Shown here piece after piece: positions 25,245 through 32,040 of a stretch of DNA of 64,000 nt (position 1 is the stretch's first letter; every line of letters begins with the position of its first letter). The notes below the pieces were generated by a model. It saw only the letters and a program-made list of their open reading frames with translations. It did no database searches and was not told the origin of the DNA. Both the position numbers and the translations under genes were made by a program. Source of the stretch: Mycolicibacterium thermoresistibile (GTDB lineage Bacteria; Actinomycetota; Actinomycetes; Mycobacteriales; Mycobacteriaceae); assembly GCF_900187065.1 (NCBI RefSeq), contig NZ_LT906483.1, positions 4,886,686 to 4,950,685 of the forward strand, read 5' to 3'.

Positions 25245-25668
25245 TGGCCGTGCGCGCTCCGTCGCGCGCGGTCCGGGTGCCGCGGGTGCGCGTCCCCTTC
25301 GGAGGCCGCGTCTTGCCGAGCACATACGACTTGACCAGGTGATTCCAGCTGCAGGTGCGGCATACCTCCACCACGTGTACGGAGAATTCGTCGTAGCGGG
25401 ACGCCAACACGACCAATTCCTCGGCGGTGCGCGCCGACCCTGACACCGCACCCAGATGGTCCCCGAAGACCCATGACACCAACGTGAGCTGTTCCTTGCG
25501 GCAGATCGGGCACATCACCGAGCTGGGCTTCCCGTGGAACTTCGCGGCGCGCAGCAGATACGGGTTGGCGTCGCACACCTCGTAGACGCCGGTACGCCCG
25601 GAGTACACGTCGGCCAGCAGGGACCGTCGCCGCAGGGCGTAATCCACCACTTGTCGCTGCAGTCGCAC
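25237..25668 (-). CDS. DUF5318 protein (Rv0049 ortholog), zinc-ribbon-like
   Basis: A 143-residue protein nearly identical through its core to M. tuberculosis Rv0049 as I recall it (RLQRQVVDYALRRRSLL, VCDANPYLLRAAKFHG). Two Cys pairs, CPIC and CRTC, probably bind one zinc. The tail is basic and disordered. It has no membrane span. Start GTG 25668 gives the conserved N-terminus VRLQRQV; upstream codons in frame are not conserved in style. It precedes and overlaps ponA1, so it may help regulate cell-wall synthesis, but no function is known. Confidence 0.82.
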   Translation of the reverse strand: MRLQRQVVDYALRRRSLLADVYSGRTGVYEVCDANPYLLRAAKFHGKPSSVMCPICRKEQLTLVSWVFGDHLGAVSGSARTAEELVVLASRYDEFSVHVVEVCRTCSWNHLVKSYVLGKTRPPKGTRTRGTRTARDGARTASE

Positions 25669-25813
25669 GATGACCAGAGTACGTCGGCGCTGCGACCGAC
25701 GACGTTCGACTTGACCACCACGCGCCGGGTTACCCGTTTCGGTCTGCACCGATGCCCGCGGAGAAGGTCGTCACAGACCGGCTCTCGAGCCGCCGGGGCT
25801 CTACGATCGGACG

Positions 25814-26689
25814 GTGGCATCGAGAAGTCCCGGCCGGCGGACGGCGACCACCCGCGCACGGGACGCCGATCGGCACGACACCTGCCAGATCCTCGACACC
25901 GCGCTGGACGAGGGTCAGCTGTCGATGACCGAACACCGCGATCGGGTCCGGCTGGCCACCCACGCCACCACCCTCGGGGAACTGCAGGAACTGGTCGCCG
26001 ATCTGCAGACCACCAACGCCTCGGTGCAGCTGCCGGCGCCCACCAAGCCGGTGGCCGCCGCGGGATGGGGCATCCGGGCGGCGACGGCCGCGGTGCTGGT
26101 GGTCGTCGGCATCGCGATCGGCTGGGGGCTCTTCGGCGGAGCCGGGTCCGCACCGCTGGGCTCGGGTGCCGGCGGGGGCGCCGGCAGCGCCGCGGACCCG
26201 GGCGCCCGGGCCGACGGGGTCGATCCGGTCGTGCTGACACCGCCGCGACAGTTGCATTCGCTGGGCGGGCTGACCGGGCTGCTGGACCAGATGCGGCAGC
26301 GGTTCGGTGACACCATGGGCTACCGGCTGGTGGTGTATCCGGAATACGCGAACCTGACCCGGCCCGATCCCGCCGAGCAGCGCCGGGAGCTGAACTACCA
26401 CTACCGCGGCGGCTGGGACGATGCGCGCGCCACCCCGAGGTCCGGTGACGCCCGGCTGGTGGATCTGGCCGCCTTCGATCCCGCGACCATCGTCGGGGTG
26501 CTGCGCGGCGCTCCGGAGACGCTCGGCATCGCACCGGACGAGGTGACCAACACCTATCTGATCTTCGACGGCGGCCCCGGCGAGGGGCCGGATGCGCTGA
26601 CCATCTCGGTGTACGTGTCCAGCGACTTCGGCGGCGGCTACATCGCGCTGGCCGGCGACGGCACCGTCAAACGGATCAACTACCCCTGA
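25814..26689 (+). CDS. DUF1707 membrane protein (Rv0048c-like)
   Basis: A 291-residue protein starting at GTG 25814. Residues 15-68 form a DUF1707 domain (RDADRHDTCQILDTALDEGQLSMTEHRDRVRLATHATTLGELQELVADLQ; its core is DTALDEGQL and EHRDRV). A single helix near 86-108 (AATAAVLVVVGIAIGWGLFG) is followed by a Gly-rich linker and a ~160-residue extracytoplasmic domain with YRLVVYPEYANLTRP and VYVSSDFGGGYIALAGDGTVKRI. DUF1707 is a short cytosolic domain common in actinobacterial membrane proteins, perhaps for partner binding. Function unknown. It is divergent from the DUF5318-ponA1 operon. Confidence 0.75.
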   Translation: MASRSPGRRTATTRARDADRHDTCQILDTALDEGQLSMTEHRDRVRLATHATTLGELQELVADLQTTNASVQLPAPTKPVAAAGWGIRAATAAVLVVVGIAIGWGLFGGAGSAPLGSGAGGGAGSAADPGARADGVDPVVLTPPRQLHSLGGLTGLLDQMRQRFGDTMGYRLVVYPEYANLTRPDPAEQRRELNYHYRGGWDDARATPRSGDARLVDLAAFDPATIVGVLRGAPETLGIAPDEVTNTYLIFDGGPGEGPDALTISVYVSSDFGGGYIALAGDGTVKRINYP

Positions 26690-26820
26690 CCGGACGCCGG
26701 AGGGTCAGCCGGCGGGATGAAGGCCCGGCAGCTGCGGCGGGCCGCCATCAGCTGTCGCAGCACGGCGGCCTCGCCGCCCTCGAGTCCGGTGGACGCGCGG
26801 TCATGACCGATGGTCGTCAT
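26680..26820 (-). pseudogene. Possible truncated nitroreductase (N-terminal fragment only)
   Basis: A 46-codon ORF from ATG 26820 preceded by CGGAGCTCAG, a fair ribosome site. AVLRQLMAARRSCRAFIP resembles the first helix and RRSVRxF motif of the nitroreductase family; the protein then stops where the FMN-binding core should begin. Its end overlaps the DUF1707 gene end on the other strand. It may be a remnant or a genuine small protein; evidence is thin. The rest of the gap (26821-27113) shows no coding potential and carries the padR promoter. Confidence 0.35.
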
Positions 26821-27047
26821 CTGAGCTCCGTGATCGCAGGGCTGCCGCCGCGGCCCGGTCGCGCGTCTCCGGCCGCGCCCCGTGCCCGGTAGCGGTATCT
26901 GATTCACATTCGCCGTGACCTCAGGCGATCGCCTTCGGGCGTCTGGAGGGGTCGGGTCACGACCGGTCCACCCGCCGCGGTGGCGTCGGGAGGGCCGTCG
27001 GGCGAACGGCGGGTGAACGGCGGGCAACGCCGATGTAGCGTCCTATA

Positions 27048-27060
27048 TATCGGCGCGATA
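27048..27060. promoter_or_regulatory. Palindrome TATCG-GCG-CGATA before padR
   Basis: A 13-base palindrome in an AT-rich patch (TATATATCG...CGATACTATT) 54 bases before the padR reading frame. PadR proteins usually bind such AT-flanked dyads in their own promoters, so autoregulation is a reasonable guess. Confidence 0.4.
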
Positions 27061-27113
27061 CTATTGCGCGAGGTGTCGGACGGACGTAACGGCCGGTATG
27101 CGCAGACAAGGAG

Positions 27114-27668
27114 GTGATTCGACTGCTGGAGCTCGCCATCCTCGGGCTGCTGCTCGAATCCCCGATGCACGGTTACGAACTGCGCAAACGGCTCACCGGT
27201 CTGCTCGGTGCGTTCCGCGCGTTCTCCTACGGATCGCTGTACCCGGCGTTGCGCCGGATGCAGGCCGACGGCCTGATCGTCGAGGATCCGGCACCGGACG
27301 GTACGCCCAAGGTCCGCCGTGCCCGCAGGGTGTACCGCCTCACCGAGGCCGGCAAGCAACGGTTCACCGAGCTCGTTGCCGACACCGGTCCACAGAACTA
27401 CTCCGACGATGGTTTCGGAGTTCACCTGGCGTTCTTCAACCGCACCCCGGCCGAGGCCCGGATGCGGATCCTGGAGGGGCGTCGTCGTCAGGTGGAGGAA
27501 CGCCGCGAAGGTCTGCGTGAAGCAATTGCGCGGGCCAGCAACTCATTTGATCGCTACACCCGGCAGCTACATCAGCTCGGGTTGGAGTCCAGTGAGCGCG
27601 AGGTCAACTGGCTCAATGATCTGATCGCGGCAGAACGCATGGCGCAGGGTCGCGCCGAGCAGCCTTGA
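27114..27668 (+). CDS. PadR-family transcriptional regulator (Rv0047c ortholog)
   Basis: A 180-184 residue PadR regulator. The winged helix is at the N-terminus (LELAILGLLLESPMHGYELRKRLTGLLGAFRAFSYGSLYPALRRMQADGL; core MHGYELRKRL and SYGSLYPALRRM), and a C-terminal helical dimerisation domain carries RRRQVEERREGL. The start is unusual. The bases at 27108-27118 (AAGGAGGTGAT) match the 16S anti-Shine-Dalgarno perfectly and include GTG 27114, so that GTG cannot be served by this site. The codon at the proper distance is CTG 27123, which also gives the N-terminus LLELAI seen in the M. tuberculosis protein (MLELAI). It precedes ino1 by 42 bases and may control it. Confidence 0.9.
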   Translation: MIRLLELAILGLLLESPMHGYELRKRLTGLLGAFRAFSYGSLYPALRRMQADGLIVEDPAPDGTPKVRRARRVYRLTEAGKQRFTELVADTGPQNYSDDGFGVHLAFFNRTPAEARMRILEGRRRQVEERREGLREAIARASNSFDRYTRQLHQLGLESSEREVNWLNDLIAAERMAQGRAEQP

Positions 27669-27710
27669 CCGGGCCGCGAGCACCACAGAAATACGAGAGG
27701 AATCGTTTTC

Positions 27711-28787
27711 ATGTCTGAGCAGAAGGACATCCGAGTCGCGATCGTCGGTGTGGGTAACTGCGCCGCATCGCTGGTGCAGGGGGTGGAGTACTACAAGGAC
27801 GCCGACGAGAACGCCACGGTGCCCGGTCTGATGCACGTTCGCTTCGGCCCGTACCACGTTCGCGACGTCAACTTCGTCGCCGCGTTCGACGTCGACGCCA
27901 AGAAGGTCGGCTTCGACCTGTCCGAGGCGATCGTCGCGTCCGAGAACAACACCATCAAGATCGCCGACGTGCCGCCGACCGACGTCGTCGTGCAGCGGGG
28001 CCCGACCCTGGACGGCATCGGCAAGTACTACGCCGACACCATCGAGGTCTCCGACGCCGAGCCCGTCGATGTGGTGAAGGCGCTCAAGGAGGCCGAGGTC
28101 GACGTGCTGGTGTCCTACCTGCCGGTCGGCTCGGAGGAGGCGGACAAGTTCTACGCCCAGTGCTGCATCGACGCCGGCGTGGCCTTCGTCAACGCGCTGC
28201 CGGTGTTCATCGCCTCCGACCCGGTGTGGGCCAAGAAGTTCGCCGACGCCGGGGTGCCGATCGTCGGTGACGACATCAAGAGCCAGATCGGCGCCACCAT
28301 CACCCACCGCGTGATGGCCAAGCTGTTCGAGGACCGCGGTGTGCAGCTGGACCGCACCATGCAGCTCAACGTCGGCGGCAACATGGACTTCCTCAACATG
28401 CTCGAGCGGGAGCGGCTGGAGTCCAAGAAGATCTCCAAGACCCAGGCCGTCACCTCGAACCTGCAGAAGGAGTTCAAGACCAAGGACGTGCACATCGGCC
28501 CGTCCGACCACGTCGGCTGGCTCGACGACCGCAAGTGGGCCTACGTCCGGCTGGAGGGCCGCGCCTTCGGTGACGTGCCGCTGAACCTGGAGTACAAGCT
28601 CGAGGTGTGGGACTCGCCGAACTCCGCGGGTGTGATCATCGACGCGATCCGCGCCGCGAAGATCGCCAAGGACCGCGGCATCGGCGGCCCGATCGAGTCG
28701 GCGTCGGCCTACCTGATGAAGAGCCCGCCGACCCAGATGCCCGACGACATCGCCCGCGCGAAGCTCGAAGAGTTCATCAAGGGCTGA
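27711..28787 (+). CDS. ino1: Inositol-3-phosphate synthase
   Basis: A 358-residue enzyme that converts glucose 6-phosphate to myo-inositol 3-phosphate with NAD+, the first step towards phosphatidylinositol, PIM, LAM and mycothiol. The NAD-binding motif VAIVGVGNCAASLVQGVEYY is at residues 9-28; conserved core motifs are VGDDIKSQIGATITHR, QLNVGGNMDFLNM and the Lys-rich LESKKISKTQ. Length equals the actinobacterial type. AGAGGAATCG precedes the ATG. It is 42 bases downstream of padR and probably cotranscribed, then closed by the inverted repeat at 28795-28846. Confidence 0.97.
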   Translation: MSEQKDIRVAIVGVGNCAASLVQGVEYYKDADENATVPGLMHVRFGPYHVRDVNFVAAFDVDAKKVGFDLSEAIVASENNTIKIADVPPTDVVVQRGPTLDGIGKYYADTIEVSDAEPVDVVKALKEAEVDVLVSYLPVGSEEADKFYAQCCIDAGVAFVNALPVFIASDPVWAKKFADAGVPIVGDDIKSQIGATITHRVMAKLFEDRGVQLDRTMQLNVGGNMDFLNMLERERLESKKISKTQAVTSNLQKEFKTKDVHIGPSDHVGWLDDRKWAYVRLEGRAFGDVPLNLEYKLEVWDSPNSAGVIIDAIRAAKIAKDRGIGGPIESASAYLMKSPPTQMPDDIARAKLEEFIKG

Positions 28788-28794
28788 CTCGAGG

Positions 28795-28846
28795 ACTCTG
28801 CCGTCAGATCGCGTGTCGCCGAGATGTCGTGATCTGACGGCAGAGT
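28795..28846. terminator. 16-bp perfect inverted repeat after ino1
   Basis: ACTCTGCCGTCAGATC (28795-28810) pairs perfectly with its complement at 28831-28846 across a 20-base loop. It starts 8 bases after the ino1 stop and ends before the next gene. Arm and loop sizes resemble the 53-bp repeats at 37198 and 38140, suggesting a common class of palindromic terminators. Confidence 0.65.
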
Positions 28847-28862
28847 GAGCAGTCCTCCACAC

Positions 28863-29738
28863 ATGCCGATGGGTTCAGACGAGTTTCGGTATCTGCCCGA
28901 GAACGCCGAGCAGGCCGGTGTCGACACGATCCCGCCTGCTCGGCGGGTCGGCCACGGCCCGATCAGCGCGCTGCAGTTCGGCACCGCGCCGCCGCGGCTG
29001 GTGTTCCTGCACGGCGGCGGCCAGAACGCGCACACCTGGGACACCGTGATCGTCGGTCTCGGCGAGCCCGCCCTGGCCGTCGACCTGCCCGGACACGGTC
29101 ATTCGGCGTGGCGCGAGGACGGCGACTACGGCCCGAAGACCAACGCCGACACCCTGGCGCCGGTGCTGCGTGACTTCGCCCCGCAGCCCGACCTGGTGGT
29201 CGGCATGTCGCTGGGCGGGCTGACCGCGCTACGGCTCGCGGTGACCGCGCCCGAGTTGGTGCCGCGACTGGTCCTCGTCGACGTCACCCCGTCCGCGCCG
29301 AGACGCCACACCGAGATGACCGACGAGCAGAAGGGCACCGTCGCGCTGGTGGAGGGGCCGCGGACCTTCGACAGCTTCGAGGCCATGGTCGAGCTGACCG
29401 TCGCGGCCGCCCCGCACCGTGATCCGGCGGCGCTGCGGCGCGGGGTGTTCCACAACTCCAAACAGCTCGACGACGGCACCTGGACGTGGCGCTACGACTC
29501 CATCCGCAAGGGTGACGGGTTTGAGGGTCTGTGGGACGACGTCCCCCGCCTCACCACCCCCACCACCCTGATCCGGGGCGCCAGGTCGGCCTTCGTCAAC
29601 GACGAGGACGCCGCCGAATTCGCCCGCACCGCACCCGGGTTCCAAGGCGTTCACGTGGTCCCCGACGCCGGGCACTCGGTGCAGAGCGATCAGCCCCGCG
29701 CGCTCATCGGGCTGTTGCGCGACATCTTGAACACCTGA
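28863..29738 (+). CDS. Alpha/beta hydrolase, Rv0045c-like esterase
   Basis: A 291-residue hydrolase. The oxyanion motif VFLHGGGQNAHTWD, DLPGHGHS, nucleophile elbow GMSLGGL and C-terminal AGHSVQSDQPRAL (catalytic His) match M. tuberculosis Rv0045c, a structurally known esterase with preference for short to medium acyl esters (from memory). GTG 28845 would add six residues but lies in the arm of the ino1 hairpin, so ATG 28863 is preferred; neither has a strong ribosome site. The conserved neighbourhood padR-ino1-hydrolase is as in M. tuberculosis. No export signal is present. Confidence 0.87.
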   Translation: MPMGSDEFRYLPENAEQAGVDTIPPARRVGHGPISALQFGTAPPRLVFLHGGGQNAHTWDTVIVGLGEPALAVDLPGHGHSAWREDGDYGPKTNADTLAPVLRDFAPQPDLVVGMSLGGLTALRLAVTAPELVPRLVLVDVTPSAPRRHTEMTDEQKGTVALVEGPRTFDSFEAMVELTVAAAPHRDPAALRRGVFHNSKQLDDGTWTWRYDSIRKGDGFEGLWDDVPRLTTPTTLIRGARSAFVNDEDAAEFARTAPGFQGVHVVPDAGHSVQSDQPRALIGLLRDILNT

Positions 29739-29743
29739 CGGAC

Positions 29744-30385
29744 TCAGCGCCGGACCAGCCGGTCGGCCACCGGTCCGAGCACCACCAGCGACAGCCACGA
29801 CAACTGTGCCGCGTCGGGGCCCGGGCCGTACGCGATCGGGATGGACACCAGGAACACCGCCATGGTGGTGGCGTAGCCGGCGAGGCCGGCCCGCCGGTCG
29901 GTGTCGGCGTCGCGGATGAGCCCGCGTCGCCGCGCCAGCGTGAGCAGCACCGCGGACGCCGCCACCACCAGCGCGACGTTGCCCGCGTACAACGCGGTCG
30001 GCAGCGCAAGCTCCGACGTGCTCGGATCGCCGATGCCCTGGGTGGTGAAGGGAATCAGCACCACCAGGCCGGCCACCACGAGGCCCGCGGTGATCACGGC
30101 GGAATCCAGTGCCTCGAATCGTGCGATCACGGCATGGTTCAGCCGCCAGAACCCGGCGATGACCACGAAACTGATCGCGAAGCTCAGCAGTTGATCACCC
30201 ACCGTGCCGCCGAGCAGAGTGCCCGGACTCCGCCACTGCTCACCCGACGGCAGGTCCAGGTTGGTGACGAGCAGGGTGGCCGAGAAGCCGAAGATCGCGT
30301 CGATGAACGCCAGCGCCCGCCCGAACTCCACCGAGTCCCGCGCATACACCTGGGAATCGGAGGGACGGCAGCCGGGGGAACCCAT
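29744..30385 (-). CDS. TMEM175-like (DUF1211) membrane protein
   Basis: A 213-residue protein with about six membrane helices. The first helix, GRALAFIDAIFGFSATLLVTNLDLP, has the shape of the TMEM175/DUF1211 motif in which an F-S-D triplet lines the filter of a potassium channel; here it reads FID, so conductance is uncertain. Helices continue at LLSFAISFVVIAGFW, ITAGLVVAGLVVLIPF, ALYAGNVALVVAASAVLL, and YATTMAVFLVSIPIA. ATG 30385 was preferred to GTG 30409 because the extra codons show no family pattern. It is divergent from the LLM oxidoreductase gene and converges on the hydrolase gene. Confidence 0.7.
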   Translation of the reverse strand: MGSPGCRPSDSQVYARDSVEFGRALAFIDAIFGFSATLLVTNLDLPSGEQWRSPGTLLGGTVGDQLLSFAISFVVIAGFWRLNHAVIARFEALDSAVITAGLVVAGLVVLIPFTTQGIGDPSTSELALPTALYAGNVALVVAASAVLLTLARRRGLIRDADTDRRAGLAGYATTMAVFLVSIPIAYGPGPDAAQLSWLSLVVLGPVADRLVRR

Positions 30386-30422
30386 GTCACGCAGTGTGCC
30401 GCACAGCACCGCCGGATCGCGT

Positions 30423-30428
30423 TACCGT
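30423..30428 (+). promoter_or_regulatory. -10 element TACCGT of the LLM oxidoreductase gene
   Basis: A TANNNT box seven bases before GTG 30436, the spacing of a leaderless mycobacterial transcript. Confidence 0.55.
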
Positions 30429-30435
30429 AGCGGTC

Positions 30436-31224
30436 GTGGCACGTCCCATTCGCATCGGTGTGCAACTGCAGCCGCAACACTCCCCCGACTACGGCAACCT
30501 GCGCGACGCGGTGCGCCGCGCCGAGGACATCGGCGTCGACATCGCCTTCAACTGGGACCACTTCTTCCCGCTGTACGGCGATCCGGACGGCGCCCACTTC
30601 GAATGCTGGACGATGTTGGGCGCATGGGCCGAACAGACCTCGCGCATCGAGATCGGCGCGCTGGTCACCTGCAACTCGTACCGCAACCCGGACCTGCTGG
30701 CCGACATGGCGCGCACCGTCGACCACATCTCCGGCGGCCGGCTGATCTTCGGCATCGGGTCGGGCTGGTTCCGCCGCGACTACGACGAGTACGGCTACGA
30801 GTTCGGCACCGCCGGCGGCCGGCTCGACGATCTGGCCGCGGCCCTGCCCCGGATCAAGGCGCGCTGGGCGAAACTCAATCCGCCGCCCACCCGTGAACTG
30901 CCGATCCTGATCGGCGGGATGGGTGAGAAGAAGACGCTGCGGCTGGTCGCCGAGCACGCCCACATCTGGCACGGCTTCGTCGACCGCTCCACCTATCCGC
31001 ACAAGTCTCGGGTGCTGGCCGAGCACTGCGCGGCGGTGGGACGCGACCCGGACACCATCGAACGGTCCTCCGGGCTTCCCGTCGAAGGCGGTGTGGACGC
31101 GGCGCTGGCCGAGGCCGCCGCGCTGGTCGAACAGGGCGTCACGCTGCTGACGGTCGGGGTGAACGGACCGGACTACGACCTGTCGATCGCCGAAGCGCTG
31201 TGCCGCTGGCGGGACAACCGCTGA
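30436..31224 (+). CDS. LLM-class F420-dependent oxidoreductase (Rv0044c-like)
   Basis: A 262-residue TIM-barrel flavin/F420 enzyme of the luciferase-like family. It opens RPIRIGVQLQPQHSPDYGNLRDAVRRAEDIGVD, with FNWDHFFPLYGD and the barrel motif GALVTCNSYRNPDLLADMARTVDHISGGRLIFGIGSGWFRRDY (GSGW turn near residue 111), which in actinobacteria usually marks F420 use. ELPILIGGMGEKKTLRL follows. The substrate is unknown. GTG 30436 lacks a ribosome site but has a leaderless promoter. Neighbouring genes on both sides keep the Rv0045c-Rv0043c order of M. tuberculosis. Confidence 0.85.
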   Translation: MARPIRIGVQLQPQHSPDYGNLRDAVRRAEDIGVDIAFNWDHFFPLYGDPDGAHFECWTMLGAWAEQTSRIEIGALVTCNSYRNPDLLADMARTVDHISGGRLIFGIGSGWFRRDYDEYGYEFGTAGGRLDDLAAALPRIKARWAKLNPPPTRELPILIGGMGEKKTLRLVAEHAHIWHGFVDRSTYPHKSRVLAEHCAAVGRDPDTIERSSGLPVEGGVDAALAEAAALVEQGVTLLTVGVNGPDYDLSIAEALCRWRDNR

Positions 31225-31330
31225 ACCGCGACACTCGCGTGCTGCCGGTTCGGCACCAGATCGCCACGCCCGTCACGAGTTTCGTCTGATCGGCCCCGGG
31301 ACGGCGCGCCCGTGAGACACTGTGGCCGCC

Positions 31331-32008
31331 ATGCCGAAGAAGTACGGGGTGAAAGAGAAGGACCTGGTCGTCTCCCATGTGGTGAACCTGGTCCTGACCG
31401 GCAAGCTCCGCTCCGGAGATCGGTTGGACCGCAACGAGATCGCCCGGGAGCTCGGGTTGAGCCGGGTGCCGATCCAGGAGGCGGTCGTCCAGCTCGAACA
31501 CGACGGGTTGCTGTCCACCCGGTACCACCGCGGCGCTTACATCGAACGTTTCGACGAATCGGTCATCCTCGAACACCACGAGGTCTACGGTGTGCTGAAC
31601 GGGATGGCCTCCGCGCGCGCCGCCGCCGACCCGTCCCGCAGGATCGTCGACCGGCTTGAGGCGGTGGCCCGGATCATGGCCAACAGCAGAGGCACCCGCA
31701 AATTCCTGGACGCCGCCGGCCAGTACCGCCAGCTCATCAACGACGAGTACGCCGGTCCGCGGCTGCGCGCCGCGATCCGCGCCGCGCAGACCTTCCTGCC
31801 GCGCAAGTTCTGGCTCACCTGCCTGCAGGATCACGACGAGATCTGGCAGACCTACGACGCCGAGACCACCGCCATCCGCACCGGCGATCCGGAAGGCGCG
31901 CGCAGCGCATGCGCCCGCCGTTCGGCGACGATGGGGCGGCTGATGTGCAACGAGCTGGTGCGCCGCGGCGTGCTCGAGCCGACCGGGACGGTAGCCCCCA
32001 CGCGCTGA
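31331..32008 (+). CDS. GntR-family transcriptional regulator (Rv0043c-like)
   Basis: A 225-residue GntR regulator. The winged helix-turn-helix lies near residues 12-75 (VVNLVLTGKLRSGDRLDRNEIARELGLSRVPIQEAVVQLEHDGLL; core RNEIARELGLSRVPIQEA), and a C-terminal all-helical FCD-like effector domain carries EHHEVYGVLNGMASARAA and the late DPEGARSACARRS helix. FCD domains bind organic acids with a metal. ATG 31331 is chosen; GTG 31322 would add three residues. It lies 32 bases before the amino-acid ABC transporter genes and may regulate them, although in M. tuberculosis the ortholog has other neighbours. Confidence 0.85.
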   Translation: MPKKYGVKEKDLVVSHVVNLVLTGKLRSGDRLDRNEIARELGLSRVPIQEAVVQLEHDGLLSTRYHRGAYIERFDESVILEHHEVYGVLNGMASARAAADPSRRIVDRLEAVARIMANSRGTRKFLDAAGQYRQLINDEYAGPRLRAAIRAAQTFLPRKFWLTCLQDHDEIWQTYDAETTAIRTGDPEGARSACARRSATMGRLMCNELVRRGVLEPTGTVAPTR

Positions 32009-32028
32009 CGCCGACCCGCCCGGGCGAT

Positions 32029-32034
32029 TACGTT
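32029..32034 (+). promoter_or_regulatory. -10 element TACGTT of the ABC transporter operon
   Basis: A TANNNT box exactly six bases before ATG 32041. It would give the transporter operon its own leaderless start, separate from the gntR transcript. Confidence 0.5.
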
Positions 32035-32040
32035 GCTCAC

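Noticed and set aside
27500..27710. Inositol riboswitch or leader before ino1
   Set aside because: ino1 follows padR by 42 bases with a simple ribosome site; there is no room for a structured leader.
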